64,000 nucleotides of DNA from Compostibacter hankyongensis (lineage in GTDB: Bacteria; Bacteroidota; Bacteroidia; Chitinophagales; Chitinophagaceae), in NCBI RefSeq assembly GCF_039541075.1, contig NZ_BAABFN010000001.1:124001-188000 (forward strand). Direction: 5' to 3'. A program made the translations under genes and the position numbers. Shown piece after piece: positions 8,687-18,707 of the stretch. The notes below the pieces were generated by a model. It ran no database searches. It worked only from the letters and a program-made list of their open reading frames with translations, and was not told the DNA's origin. The first letter of the stretch is position 1; every line of letters begins with the position of its first letter.

Positions 8687-11137
8687 TTACTCCGTCCTCA
8701 GGCTCTTCACCGGGTTGGCCGTAGCGGCCCGGACCGTCTGTAAGCCCATCGTGACCAGCGCTATCAGCATCATCCCCAGCCCGCTCAGTGCAAATACCCA
8801 CCAGCTGAGGCTCGTCCGGTAGGAGTAATCTTCCAGCCATCGGTGTATGGCCCACCAGGCGACCGGCGCGGCCAGCACAAAGGCGATCAGGACCAGCCGT
8901 AAAAAATCTTTCGACAATACCGTAACGATCTGGGAAACGGTGGCGCCCAGCACTTTCCGGATACCGATCTCTTTGCTCCGCAGACCCGTGGTATAGATGA
9001 CCAGGCCCAGCAGGCCCAGGCAGCTGATAAGGATTGCCAGCGCGGTAGCCCATCCCAGCAGGCGGGCCGTCTGCTGTTCTCTTTCATAGAAAGCGGCAAT
9101 GGTATCGTCCAGGAAGCCGTAATTAAATTCCTCATCCGGGTACAGCTGCTTATATTGCTTTCGTATGCCGGCAATGACAGCCGTCCACTGCGCACCGCCG
9201 GCATTATCCGGCGCCAGCTTCACATGGAAAGTGGATCCATTGTTATGCTCAAATACCATCGGGCTGATCCGGGCATGCGTGGATTGATCGTGAAAGTCCT
9301 TCATGATGCCGACAATGGGGACGTTTTTACCGTTCCATTGCAATTCCCGGCCCACGGCATCTCCGGCTTTCGTAAAACCGATCGCATGGGCAAAGCTTTC
9401 ATTTACAAGAAACTCTTTTACGCCTTCTTCCGGCAGTACGTTCCTGCCTGCGATAATCTTTATCTGGTAAAGCTTCAGGTAGTTGCTGTCTCCCCACCGG
9501 ATCTGGGCGTTGGGCTTGATCTCTTCCTTGCCGGTATGGTAAGCTATATTGACAAATGCAACACCCTTGTCTGCCGGCGCAAAAAAACCGGTACTGGCCA
9601 GGGCCACGCCGGGAATGGAGGCTATTTCGTTCAGCAACAGCTTTTCCCGTCCGGCGACAGTATCCCGGGGTATATTAAAATTAATAACCGCCTCCTTGTT
9701 GAAGCCCATGTCCGTATTCAGCGAAAACCTGATCTGCTTGCCGACCATCAGCGTTGCCATGACAAAGAACTGCGCAATGACAAACTGCGATACGGTCAGC
9801 GTTTTCCGGACCCAGGCATTCCGGGTCTGTGCCTTGTCGGCAAAAGCCTGGTTTTTTAAGACCCGTGCAGGCCGGTAACCTGACAATACGAAGGCGGGAT
9901 ATAGTCCTGAAAGGAAGCTCACCGCGACGATCAGCAACAACAAAAAGATAATCAGGGATGACTGGTGCAGCAGATCAAAGTGCAGCCCGGGGGGAATAAA
10001 ATCCCTGAACATCCTGAGCAACAGGGGCGTCAGCGCTACTGAAACAAGCGCCGCCAGGGTGGTGATAAGAACGGTCTCTCCAAGGAACTGGACGATCAGG
10101 TTTGCTTTTGAGCTGCCCATCGTTTTCCGGATGCCGATTTCCCTCGCCCGCTGCGAAGCATATGCTGTAGTAAGATTGATAAAATTGATACTCCCCAGCA
10201 ACAGCAGGAAGGCGGCAATGGCCAGCAGCCCATACAGGGTGGGCTTGTGGACAATGCGGGAGCCAAGGGTCGGGTACCAGGGATTAAAATGTATATCGTT
10301 CAGCGGCTGAAGACGAAAAGACATAGTATGATACCGGTCCTTATTTACATCTTTGTTGTACTTCGACAAAAGGGTTTTTAACTGCGTTTCGACATTCCCG
10401 GGTGTGCTGCCCTCCGCTATTTTTACATACAACTGCGAGTAGATCATCCAGTCGTTCCACACATCCATCATGAACTGATCCTTCAGGCTGGTTTGCGCGA
10501 TAGTGGAGTAGGAAATAAATGCCTCCGCAGTGAATGCCGTATGCTCATGCAGATCTTTCACAATACCAGAGACGGTCAGGGTAATGTCATTACAGGTAAG
10601 CCGCCGGCCCACAACATCCCTCGCTGCCATACCAGGAAAGTAACGGCGGCTTCTGCTTTCCGTCAGCACTACGGTAAAAGGGTCCTTCATGGCCGTCGCC
10701 GGCGAGCCGGCTATCCATTGAAACGGCAGCAGCTTAAAATATCCGCTGTTGGTAAATACGACATCCGATTGCTTTTTGTAAATCCGGGGCTTACCGGCAG
10801 GCGTTTCCACGGTTACCTGCGTTGTGGCATCGCCCTGGAACTGCATCACCGGAACGGTTGCGTCTATTCCCGTCACTTCACGTTCCACCGCGCCGCTCAG
10901 CGGAGCAGGTACGGCAGCAGAGTGGCCGTCTGCGTCGTTGAATCTTGCATCCAGCACAATGCGGTAAATCCTGTCCGCATCTTTTTCAAAACGGTCAAAG
11001 CTGAATTCGTAGTGGACGATCAGGAATATCACCAGCGCAGCGCTGATGCCGACGGATAGCCCCAATACATTGATCAGGGCAAATGCTTTGTTCCGGGTAA
11101 ATACCCTTAACGCCGTTTTGAAATAGTATTTAAGCAT
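8687..11137 (-). CDS. FtsX/MacB-type ABC permease, array unit B gene 2
   Basis: An 816-residue permease starting MLKYYFKTALRVFTRNKAF. TM1 lies at about 20-40 (LINVLGLSVGISAALVIFL), the first coupling motif AREIGIRKTMGSS near residue 335, and the second, SKEIGIRKVLGAT, near 725; it ends ATANPVKSLRTE. The loop before the first FtsX block (LQPLNDIHFNPWYPTLG) and the QFLGET that follows place it in a sub-group with the genes at 18708 and 23650 rather than with its immediate neighbours. G+C by eye is above 50%, like the other unit B genes. The start is 81 bp downstream of the stop of the 11219 gene, without a recognisable promoter in between. The exported or extracted substrate cannot be told from sequence. 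Confidence 0.92.
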   Translation of the reverse strand: MLKYYFKTALRVFTRNKAFALINVLGLSVGISAALVIFLIVHYEFSFDRFEKDADRIYRIVLDARFNDADGHSAAVPAPLSGAVEREVTGIDATVPVMQFQGDATTQVTVETPAGKPRIYKKQSDVVFTNSGYFKLLPFQWIAGSPATAMKDPFTVVLTESRSRRYFPGMAARDVVGRRLTCNDITLTVSGIVKDLHEHTAFTAEAFISYSTIAQTSLKDQFMMDVWNDWMIYSQLYVKIAEGSTPGNVETQLKTLLSKYNKDVNKDRYHTMSFRLQPLNDIHFNPWYPTLGSRIVHKPTLYGLLAIAAFLLLLGSINFINLTTAYASQRAREIGIRKTMGSSKANLIVQFLGETVLITTLAALVSVALTPLLLRMFRDFIPPGLHFDLLHQSSLIIFLLLLIVAVSFLSGLYPAFVLSGYRPARVLKNQAFADKAQTRNAWVRKTLTVSQFVIAQFFVMATLMVGKQIRFSLNTDMGFNKEAVINFNIPRDTVAGREKLLLNEIASIPGVALASTGFFAPADKGVAFVNIAYHTGKEEIKPNAQIRWGDSNYLKLYQIKIIAGRNVLPEEGVKEFLVNESFAHAIGFTKAGDAVGRELQWNGKNVPIVGIMKDFHDQSTHARISPMVFEHNNGSTFHVKLAPDNAGGAQWTAVIAGIRKQYKQLYPDEEFNYGFLDDTIAAFYEREQQTARLLGWATALAILISCLGLLGLVIYTTGLRSKEIGIRKVLGATVSQIVTVLSKDFLRLVLIAFVLAAPVAWWAIHRWLEDYSYRTSLSWWVFALSGLGMMLIALVTMGLQTVRAATANPVKSLRTE

Positions 11138-11218
11138 GTCTTCAAATTTATTAGATCTCCTTCTCTTTACGCCGCTGTCTTTCCTACATGAGATTCCTGA
11201 TCTCCTATGCCGTCATGA

Positions 11219-13594
11219 TCACTCCGCCCGCAGGCTTTTCACCGGGTTGGCGGTGGCAGCTTTGACGGACTGGAAGCCTACGGTGGCCAGCGCAATGGTG
11301 ATAGCTGCGGCTCCCGATACTATAAAAATCCATAAGCTGATCTGCTCACGGTAAGTAAAGCTCTGCAGCCATTGATGCATTACCCACCAGGCGACCGGGG
11401 AGGCAATGATAATGGAAACGAGCACCAGCTTCAAAAAATCCCGTGAAAGCAGCACAGTGATGTTGGCTACGGATGCGCCCAATACTTTTCGCACACCGAT
11501 TTCTTTTATGCGGGTCTCCGCCATATATGCGGCAAGACCAAATAATCCCAAACAGGAGATAAATATGGCAAGGACCGAGAACAAAATAGCCAGTGCGCCG
11601 GTAGTTTGCTCCGTCCTGAACTTCGCTGCATAGGATTCATCCGTGAAGTGGTATTCGAACGGATATTCCGGGTTGTATTTTTTAAAGATCCGTTCGATCT
11701 CCGACAGGTTTTCCTTTACCGGCCGGGACGGATTCAGCCGGTAATGCATGGCATTGAACCAGGACCATTCCGAGGATGGTCCCATAATGATCATCGGGGG
11801 AATATCATCATAGGGGGAGCCGACGATAAAATCCTTCACGACGCCCACGACATGCCAGTTTTCCTCGCCAATTCTTTTTACCGTCTGCCCGATCGGGTCC
11901 TTTAAATGCATGACCTTTACCGCCGTCTCATTTAACAGTATCGCTGTGCTGTCCGTGGGATAGCTGTGCACATCAATATCCCGCCCTTTGATGATCTTTG
12001 TCCCCATGGTCCTGGCAAAGTCTGCGTCGGTGCTGAATACATCAAAACTGAGCTGCGCTTCTTCCCGGGTGCTACCGTTCCATTCATAGCCCCACATGTT
12101 GCTGGTCCAGTCGGTTACCGGGCCCATAGATTTGGTAACCGAGGTCACACTCCCGCTGCTGAGCAGGTCGCGTTTGATCAGCTCAAAATTTTGTCCGCTC
12201 TTTCCTTCCAGGGAAGAATACAGGAGCTGATCCCGGTCATAGCCGGCATCCCGGTCCTGTACGTATTTTATCTGCCGGTAAACAATGCCGGTAGAGACGA
12301 TCAGGGCAATGGCAAAGGTAAACTGCACCACCACCAGCGCTTTTCTGGGCGTGATCAGCTTTCCCGTTCCCCTGAAAGTCCCCTTCAGCACCTTTGTAGG
12401 AGAAAAAGAAGACAGGAAAAAAGCGGGATAGCTGCCGGCCAGCAGGCCGGTCACCAGGATCAGCCCCAACAGGGAAACAAGAAAGCCCGCTCCCCCCATA
12501 TTGAGGGACAACCTCATCCCTAAGAGCTTATTATAAGCCGGCAGTAAAAACCATACCAGCAGAAAGGCAATAACACCGGCAATCCCCGACAACAGCAAGC
12601 CCTCCGTCATAAACTGAACGATCAGCACGCTTTTGGGGGCGCCGGCCACTTTTCTTATTCCTACCTCCCGGGCTCTTTTCTCGCTTCGGGCCGTGCTGAG
12701 ATTCATAAAATTGATGCAGGCGATCAATAAAATGAATCCGGCGATAATACAAAACAATTTTACTTTTTCGATCGTACCGCCGACCATCTGGCCGTTTTCT
12801 TCTTTTTCATACAGATGCCATCTCCGCGCCGGATAGAGAAACTGGGTCAGCTGTACCCCTTTGAGACCGCCCCGGGTCACCGTAATATCCTTTATCTTCC
12901 TGCTCAGCTGCTCCAGTGACGCGCCTTTCTTCAACAGCACATAGGTCCTCACATTGTTTGCGGTCCAGCTATCTTCTTTTCCGTATATCTTTTCGCTGTA
13001 AGACCAGGGCAACAGATATTCGAATTGGAATCGTGTATTGGACGGAAGGTCTTTTAAGACGCCGGATACCATGAAGTCGTCGCGGTTGGCCAGCCTGATC
13101 CGTTGCCCCACTGCCGTTCCGTTGCCAAATAATTTCTTGGCTAACGTTTCCGTGATCACGATATGATCGATATTATCCAGCGCCAAACCGGCCTTACCTG
13201 CTGTCATGGGAAAGGAGAACATGGAAATAAACCCTGGATCTACGAACATCCCGCCCGCCTTCAGCTTTTTATCCTGCGCTTCCAGCAGGAAGCCGGCCCC
13301 CATCGTTCTCACGGCACCCTCCACTTCGGGGTAGTCGCTTTTCAGCGCAGGAGCCATCGGGCCCGGAGAACTGCTCCAGGCATGGGTTTCCCCATTGGAA
13401 GTCTGGCGGTTAAATACCTGGTACAACCGGTCCGTATCCGGATAGTACCGGTCAAATGTCAGTTCGTTCCGCACCCAGAGCAATATAAAAACCGTTGCCG
13501 CCATACCAATGGCCAGCCCGCCGATATTGATAAAGGAAAAGCTCTTACTCCTCCGGAGGCTGCGCCAGGCTGTTTTGAGATAATTGCCAAACAT
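11219..13594 (-). CDS. FtsX/MacB-type ABC permease, array unit B gene 1
   Basis: First gene of the three-gene unit. The 791 residues start MFGNYLKTAWRSLRRSKSF and end ATANPVKSLRAE. TM1 is FINIGGLAIGMAATVFILL. The first coupling motif EKRAREVGIRKVAGAP is near residue 313 and the second, RIKEIGVRKVLGAS, near 701. The pre-FtsX loop YPARRWHLYEKEENGQMVGG and the periplasmic KGRDIDVHSYPTDSTAILLN pair it with the gene at 6264, implying an old duplication with the 8687 gene between them. The 202 bp upstream (13595-13796) hold the unit B regulatory module, so this gene probably begins its own transcript although the upstream array gene runs in the same direction. Confidence 0.92.
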   Translation of the reverse strand: MFGNYLKTAWRSLRRSKSFSFINIGGLAIGMAATVFILLWVRNELTFDRYYPDTDRLYQVFNRQTSNGETHAWSSSPGPMAPALKSDYPEVEGAVRTMGAGFLLEAQDKKLKAGGMFVDPGFISMFSFPMTAGKAGLALDNIDHIVITETLAKKLFGNGTAVGQRIRLANRDDFMVSGVLKDLPSNTRFQFEYLLPWSYSEKIYGKEDSWTANNVRTYVLLKKGASLEQLSRKIKDITVTRGGLKGVQLTQFLYPARRWHLYEKEENGQMVGGTIEKVKLFCIIAGFILLIACINFMNLSTARSEKRAREVGIRKVAGAPKSVLIVQFMTEGLLLSGIAGVIAFLLVWFLLPAYNKLLGMRLSLNMGGAGFLVSLLGLILVTGLLAGSYPAFFLSSFSPTKVLKGTFRGTGKLITPRKALVVVQFTFAIALIVSTGIVYRQIKYVQDRDAGYDRDQLLYSSLEGKSGQNFELIKRDLLSSGSVTSVTKSMGPVTDWTSNMWGYEWNGSTREEAQLSFDVFSTDADFARTMGTKIIKGRDIDVHSYPTDSTAILLNETAVKVMHLKDPIGQTVKRIGEENWHVVGVVKDFIVGSPYDDIPPMIIMGPSSEWSWFNAMHYRLNPSRPVKENLSEIERIFKKYNPEYPFEYHFTDESYAAKFRTEQTTGALAILFSVLAIFISCLGLFGLAAYMAETRIKEIGVRKVLGASVANITVLLSRDFLKLVLVSIIIASPVAWWVMHQWLQSFTYREQISLWIFIVSGAAAITIALATVGFQSVKAATANPVKSLRAE

Positions 13595-13673
13595 GTTCTT
13601 CTTTTACAGGAATCCTTAAATATGATATGGTCCTCCGCCGCGCAAAATCATCCCCGGAATTGGCTCAAAGAAG

Positions 13674-13681
13674 TATGCCAA
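13674..13681 (-). promoter_or_regulatory. candidate -24-like promoter element TTGGCATA, unit B
   Basis: On the minus strand this reads TTGGCATA followed by CTTCTTTGAGC. TTGGCA is the -24 half of sigma-54 promoters, and TT stands at the correct place for the -12 half, but the invariant GC of the -12 box is not at the canonical spacing. It ends 79 bp before the ATG at 13594, and the identical octamer occurs at the same position relative to the operators in front of unit A (30982-30989). No TAnnTTTG housekeeping element was seen nearby. Confidence 0.45.
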
Positions 13682-13732
13682 TGTATTACCTTATTGTAAA
13701 ACAATAGGATATGCACATTGATAAACCCACAC

Positions 13733-13773
13733 CTGTCCGGTTTTGATACAGCCGATGTCCGGTTTTGATACAG
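13733..13773 (-). promoter_or_regulatory. tandem 19-bp operator or enhancer-like repeats, unit B
   Basis: Two copies of CTGTCCGGTTTTGATACAG on the plus strand, at 13733-13751 and 13755-13773 (first base of the second copy is A), give a 22-bp period, about two helical turns. Each copy has inverted ends (CTGT/ACAG), as expected for a dimeric regulator. They sit 52 bp upstream of the TTGGCATA element and 139-179 bp upstream of the start codon. The same pair with the same spacing precedes unit A. Confidence 0.65.
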
Positions 13774-13796
13774 GCCGCGGTAAGTCGGCGTGTCTG

Positions 13797-16223
13797 CTAT
13801 TCACCCCGCAAGGCCGTAACCGGGTTGGAGACCACCGCTCTTATGGCCTGCCAGCAGATAGTTATTATGGCCACAGCAAAAACCATCACCCCGGCCAGGG
13901 CAAATACATCCCAGGTTATCCTTATCCTGTATGCATAGTCCTGAAGCCATTTATTCATGAGCAGCCAGGCAACCGGGGCGGCAATGCATAATGAAATCAG
14001 GATAAGCCTCAGGAAATTTCCCGTGAGCAGGCTGAAAAGATGGGCTCCGGATGCGCCCAGCACTTTCCGGATGCTTATTTCCTTGCTTCGCTGTTCCGCC
14101 ATAAAGGCCGCCAGGGCAAACAGACCCAGACAGGCTACAATAACGGCCAGAATGGCAAAACCGGTAAAGATGTACTGCATGCGCTGCACATCGGCGTACA
14201 TCGTCGCATAACTCTGATCGAGAAAATCATAACGCATCTGCTGATGAGGCAGGAAACCCTTCCATACCTTTTCGAAAGCGGCAATTGCCGCTTTCGTATT
14301 TGCAGCGTTTATCTTTACCGAAATAATGCTGTTGCTGTTGCCCAATACCATGCACAAAGGATCCACCCGTTGCTTCAGACTTTCGAAATAGAAGTTGTCC
14401 ACTACCCCGATGACCGTCATGTGCATTCCCCCGTTGGTGATCCGTTTTCCAATCACATCTCCCCCACCCAGTTGCTGCGCAAATGCCTTGTTGATGACGG
14501 CCCCTGAACTATCCGTCTTCATCGACGGAGAAAAGTTCCTTCCCGCTATAATATGCATGCCGAATGTGGAAACGTAATTTTCATCTACTACCCAACGCTG
14601 CCCTACAATTGTAGATTCATCCTTACCCTCTTCCCAAAAGGTATTGCCGTTCCTTTTTGAACCGGTCGAAGAAACCGGGATAAAGTCGCTTACACTTATA
14701 TGCTTTACAACAGGCAGCTTCTGCAGCTCGTTTTTGAATGACAGGGTCTGGTTACGCAGGGCATCAGCGCCTTCAATCAGCATTACCTGGTCTTTATTAA
14801 ATCCGGCATTCGAATTGAGTATATATTGCATCTGCCGGTAAATGATCATGGTCCCGATCAACAGGATGATCGAAATGGTAAACTGGAAAACCACCAGTGT
14901 GCTGCGCAGCCCTGTATTCCTGCTCCCCAGCGCTAAGTTGCCTTTCAGCGTGCTCACCGGCTTGAAACCGGATAAATAGAATGCAGGGTACAGACCGGCT
15001 ATCAGACCAGTAACAAAAACGGCCGCCACCAATGACGGCATAAACCACCAGGTATGCCAGGGCATGGAAAGCGCTACGCCTGCTACCCGGCTGAACCAGG
15101 GTAAAGTGAAAACTGAAATAACAATAGCAATCAGAAACGAAAGAAAGCTGTACAGCATGGATTCTGCCAGGAACTGCCGGATAAGACCGCCCCGGCTTGA
15201 ACCGACCACCTTCCGCAGTCCTACCTCTTTGGCCCGGTTGGCAGAACGCGCCGTGGCCATATTTAAGAAATTGATGCAGGCCAGGACCAGAATAAAAACG
15301 GCAATGGCGACGAACAGATATACAAACCGAATATCTCCGTATTTCACGCTGCCATCTTCAATGTTATAGGAATGCAGGTGAATATCGGATAGCGGCTGCA
15401 AATACAACGAAACTTTTTTCCAGACCTTTTCAACGTTCTTACGGCCGGCCGCCTTTCGGGCGGGAATAATGTATTTGTCAATAATGTCGGTTGTGATCTT
15501 TTTATTAAAGACATCAATATCCACGTGAGGCTTAAGCTGCAGGTAAATAACATAATTGCTCTGGACCCAGTTCTGCTGCTCGTTATCGCCAAAGCTCATT
15601 CCCGACAACGAAATGAATCCGCGGTACTGCAGGTGAGAGTTAGGCGGAAAGTCCTGCATCACCCCGCCTACCATTACAGGAATCTGATCATTAAAGATCA
15701 TGGTTTTGCCGACCGGGTTCTGATGAGGAAAGTATTTATCGGCCATACTTTTACAAAGCACCACGGAATACGGTTCCGAAAGCGCATGCGTCCTGTCGCC
15801 ATAGATCATCCGGACATTCAGCATATCCAGCATGGTCGTATCGGCAAAGCAAAATCCCGTTTCATAGGTGTTATCAGCCTGATCCTCCCTTCTGATTTGG
15901 TTGTTGGCCCCGCCGAACAACTGGTTGCTCATGATACGGCCTGCTTTTTCCACCTCCGGAAAATCATTCTGGAGCGCTTTGGCCATAGGGGCAGGGAATC
16001 CGAGACCGCTTTGGATTTCCCCATCCAATTTAAATTCACCAACCACCCGGAATATACGGTCCTTGTTCGGATTGTCCCTATCATAGCTTAATTCATTGCC
16101 CACATATAAAGCAATCAACATACAGGCGGCAATACCGATAGCAAAGCCGATAATATTAACAACCGCATACATGCGTTGCTTCCGCATGTTCCGCCAGGCG
16201 ATCTTTAAGTAGTGTAAAATCAT
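13797..16223 (-). CDS. FtsX/MacB-type ABC permease, array unit A gene 7 (last)
   Basis: An 808-residue permease starting MILHYLKIAWRNMRKQRMY. TM1 is VNIIGFAIGIAACMLIALY. The first coupling motif, ANRAKEVGLRKVVGSS, is near residue 336 and the second, QRSKEISIRKVLGAS, near 717. The C-terminus is VVSNPVTALRGE, the most divergent ending in the array. The loop LQPLSDIHLHSYNIEDG resembles that of the gene at 28490, so the first and last genes of unit A belong to one sub-group. It follows the 16249 gene by 25 bp. The stop at 13797 is 24 bp from the unit B operator repeats, with no evident terminator between, so read-through into unit B is possible. Confidence 0.92.
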   Translation of the reverse strand: MILHYLKIAWRNMRKQRMYAVVNIIGFAIGIAACMLIALYVGNELSYDRDNPNKDRIFRVVGEFKLDGEIQSGLGFPAPMAKALQNDFPEVEKAGRIMSNQLFGGANNQIRREDQADNTYETGFCFADTTMLDMLNVRMIYGDRTHALSEPYSVVLCKSMADKYFPHQNPVGKTMIFNDQIPVMVGGVMQDFPPNSHLQYRGFISLSGMSFGDNEQQNWVQSNYVIYLQLKPHVDIDVFNKKITTDIIDKYIIPARKAAGRKNVEKVWKKVSLYLQPLSDIHLHSYNIEDGSVKYGDIRFVYLFVAIAVFILVLACINFLNMATARSANRAKEVGLRKVVGSSRGGLIRQFLAESMLYSFLSFLIAIVISVFTLPWFSRVAGVALSMPWHTWWFMPSLVAAVFVTGLIAGLYPAFYLSGFKPVSTLKGNLALGSRNTGLRSTLVVFQFTISIILLIGTMIIYRQMQYILNSNAGFNKDQVMLIEGADALRNQTLSFKNELQKLPVVKHISVSDFIPVSSTGSKRNGNTFWEEGKDESTIVGQRWVVDENYVSTFGMHIIAGRNFSPSMKTDSSGAVINKAFAQQLGGGDVIGKRITNGGMHMTVIGVVDNFYFESLKQRVDPLCMVLGNSNSIISVKINAANTKAAIAAFEKVWKGFLPHQQMRYDFLDQSYATMYADVQRMQYIFTGFAILAVIVACLGLFALAAFMAEQRSKEISIRKVLGASGAHLFSLLTGNFLRLILISLCIAAPVAWLLMNKWLQDYAYRIRITWDVFALAGVMVFAVAIITICWQAIRAVVSNPVTALRGE

Positions 16224-16248
16224 AGTGTGTTCCCTTTAATTTCTTTCG

Positions 16249-18642
16249 CTATTCGCTCCGTAATGCGCCAACCGGGTTGGCCATTGCGGCTTTGATAATT
16301 TGTATGCTCATGGTAGCCAGGGCAATTAATAAAACAATTATGGCTGCATTAAGAAAAATACCCCACCCTAAGGATGTTTTATAAGCGAAATGCTGTAACC
16401 ACTTATCCGCAGCTACCCAGCCCAATGGAGTGGCGATTAGTACAGCCAACAATACCAGCTGCATAAACTCTTTGCTTATTAAGGAATGGATCTCATGTAT
16501 GCTTGCGCCCAGCACTTTGCGAATACCGATTTCTTTAACACGATTATTTACAACATACGTAGTTAAAGCGAATAAGCCGGTTAAAGTGATCAGGATAGCC
16601 GTTATAGCGAAAAAATTTATGATTAGCTGTAAGCGTTTGTATGAAACAAACAGCTTTTGAAAATTGTCATCCAGAAAAGTATACCGAATGGGGAAGTCAG
16701 GATCAATATTTTTCCATCTGGCTTCCACAGCCGCAATAGTAGCGGCTAAGTTTTTACTATTCAACTTCAATAATATGGCGCCCCCGCCTTGAGAGACACA
16801 GGCTTTATTATTAACCGTAAATACTGACGGGTTAATGTGATGTTCAAAACCGGATAGGCTGAAATCGTTTACCACACCCACAATCTGCACCGGAAAAGAA
16901 TCACACCAGGGAAAGGTTATCGTTTCCCCAACCGGATCATTCAATCCTAATTTTCTCATCGCGGATTCATTAATTATGGCGCTCCGCGTATTTTCATCAG
17001 CATAGCTGCCATTAAATAATCTTCCTTTTACCAACGCTATGCCAAGGGTTTTGAAATAATCGTCACTGACCTTTACCGATGATAGCCGATACTCTTTCCC
17101 TGCATGTTTAAATACCATTGTAGTGGTGTCGACAAAGGCGTCTCCAGGCACATTGGTCGTCTTGGAAACATATTCCACACCGGGAATGGAAAGCAGCTCA
17201 TTACGGGCAGCTTCAAACCCGGCCTCTCTTACTTGCTGCACTGTCTGCAGACGCATCACCTGTTCTCCGGAGAAGCCTTTATCCCTGGTTTGCATATAAT
17301 GCATTTGCTTTTTGATTACAAGCGTAGATGTAATAAAAAATGCGGCTACAATAAATTGTATAACGATCAAGGCATTTCTCAATAAAACGCCTCTGCGTCC
17401 GGTCGAATAGTTCCCTTTCAAGACCTTTATAGTATTATACCTCGATAAAAAAATGGCAGGGTATATTCCGGAAATAAGGATGACAACCAAAATACAAAAA
17501 ATGATTTGCGGCAAAACAGAGGTAATGCTTACTGAATCAACAAAATCAAAGGATATATCAAAAGCAGATTTAAAATAAGGAAGAATAATTATCACCATGA
17601 TACATGCAAGGCACAGGCTGATCAGGCATTGCAGCGCTATCTCAGCAATTACCTGGACGGAAATCTGCTTTCGCCCGGATCCCAATACTTTTCTTACGCC
17701 GATCTCCTTTGCCCGGCGCATAGAAGAAGCAATTGAAAGATTACTGAAATTAATAGCGCCTGCTAACAACAATAACACTGCCAGCAATAGCAGTATAGAT
17801 ACGGTTGGGAAATTACTTTTGCCATGTTTGGGAAAATTGTGAATATCTTTTACAGCATCTGCAAATAACCCGTCCAGATGGCCGGTTTTCCGGTAATCTT
17901 CGAAAGACTGCTTGTCCTTTTTTAATCGCTCGTTATAATATACGCTGTTAACCTGTTCTTCAAACGCGGTAAGATCTACCGGCTTAAATGTTTTAACATA
18001 TGTCTGTACAGAAGCGTTGCTCCATTGCATGTCTATCTTTTCGTAGGGGCTCCGGTATACAAATTGGGCGTTAAAATGGGATGGTGATTTCGGCCGCGCA
18101 AACACACCGGTGATTTCGTTCTCCAACTGGTTATGTATCTTAATTACTTTCCCTATGGCATCGGTGTAGCTTCCAAATAATTTAGTTGCCAGCTCTGTAC
18201 TGATAATAATGGCATTGGGTTTTTTCAATGCCGTAGCAGCGTCACCGGCGATTAATGGGTAGGGAAATACTTTCAAAAAATTAGAATCTGCTCCTACTCC
18301 GTATTGCTGGAATATTTTTCTATCCCCTGCGCTCAGCAACACTTCAAATTCACCAGCAGGCTGCATAGCGGTAGCGGTCTCTACTTCGGGCAATGTTTGT
18401 TTTAAGAAAGCGGCCAGGGGGTTAGGCGTCTGCTCCAGAATATCATTGCCGCGCTGCTCCCCGATTTTATACACCCGCTTCAAAGAGGGGTCCCAGCTGT
18501 CGTAGCTTAATTCATAATTAAGGTAGAGCAAAATGATTATAAATCCTGCCAATCCAGCAGCCAGGCCAAGAATATTGACGGATGCATATAATTTGTTTTT
18601 TACCACATTCCGCCAGGCGGTTTTTAAATAGCTTCTGAACAT
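16249..18642 (-). CDS. FtsX/MacB-type ABC permease, array unit A gene 6
   Basis: The frame is open from a GTG at 18711 that overlaps the restored stop of the preceding gene, but the ATG at 18642 gives MFRSYLKTAWRNVVKNKLY, in line with the other nine starts; the 23 extra residues look non-coding. The 797-residue protein has TM1 at about 20-40 (ASVNILGLAAGLAGFIIIL), the first coupling motif RRAKEIGVRKVLGSG near 314, the second NRVKEIGIRKVLGAS near 707, and the ending AMANPVGALRSE. It is conspicuously A+T-rich (about 37% G+C in one 60-bp line counted, near 17400) compared with unit B genes. Its first periplasmic domain is unlike the other sub-groups. Confidence 0.9.
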   Translation of the reverse strand: MFRSYLKTAWRNVVKNKLYASVNILGLAAGLAGFIIILLYLNYELSYDSWDPSLKRVYKIGEQRGNDILEQTPNPLAAFLKQTLPEVETATAMQPAGEFEVLLSAGDRKIFQQYGVGADSNFLKVFPYPLIAGDAATALKKPNAIIISTELATKLFGSYTDAIGKVIKIHNQLENEITGVFARPKSPSHFNAQFVYRSPYEKIDMQWSNASVQTYVKTFKPVDLTAFEEQVNSVYYNERLKKDKQSFEDYRKTGHLDGLFADAVKDIHNFPKHGKSNFPTVSILLLLAVLLLLAGAINFSNLSIASSMRRAKEIGVRKVLGSGRKQISVQVIAEIALQCLISLCLACIMVIIILPYFKSAFDISFDFVDSVSITSVLPQIIFCILVVILISGIYPAIFLSRYNTIKVLKGNYSTGRRGVLLRNALIVIQFIVAAFFITSTLVIKKQMHYMQTRDKGFSGEQVMRLQTVQQVREAGFEAARNELLSIPGVEYVSKTTNVPGDAFVDTTTMVFKHAGKEYRLSSVKVSDDYFKTLGIALVKGRLFNGSYADENTRSAIINESAMRKLGLNDPVGETITFPWCDSFPVQIVGVVNDFSLSGFEHHINPSVFTVNNKACVSQGGGAILLKLNSKNLAATIAAVEARWKNIDPDFPIRYTFLDDNFQKLFVSYKRLQLIINFFAITAILITLTGLFALTTYVVNNRVKEIGIRKVLGASIHEIHSLISKEFMQLVLLAVLIATPLGWVAADKWLQHFAYKTSLGWGIFLNAAIIVLLIALATMSIQIIKAAMANPVGALRSE

Positions 18643-18707
18643 ACAGGAAGATTTAAGCTGCTCGTTTTTTAATTCCCCTTCTAACTCGGGAGCCGGAAAT
18701 CCTCTTT

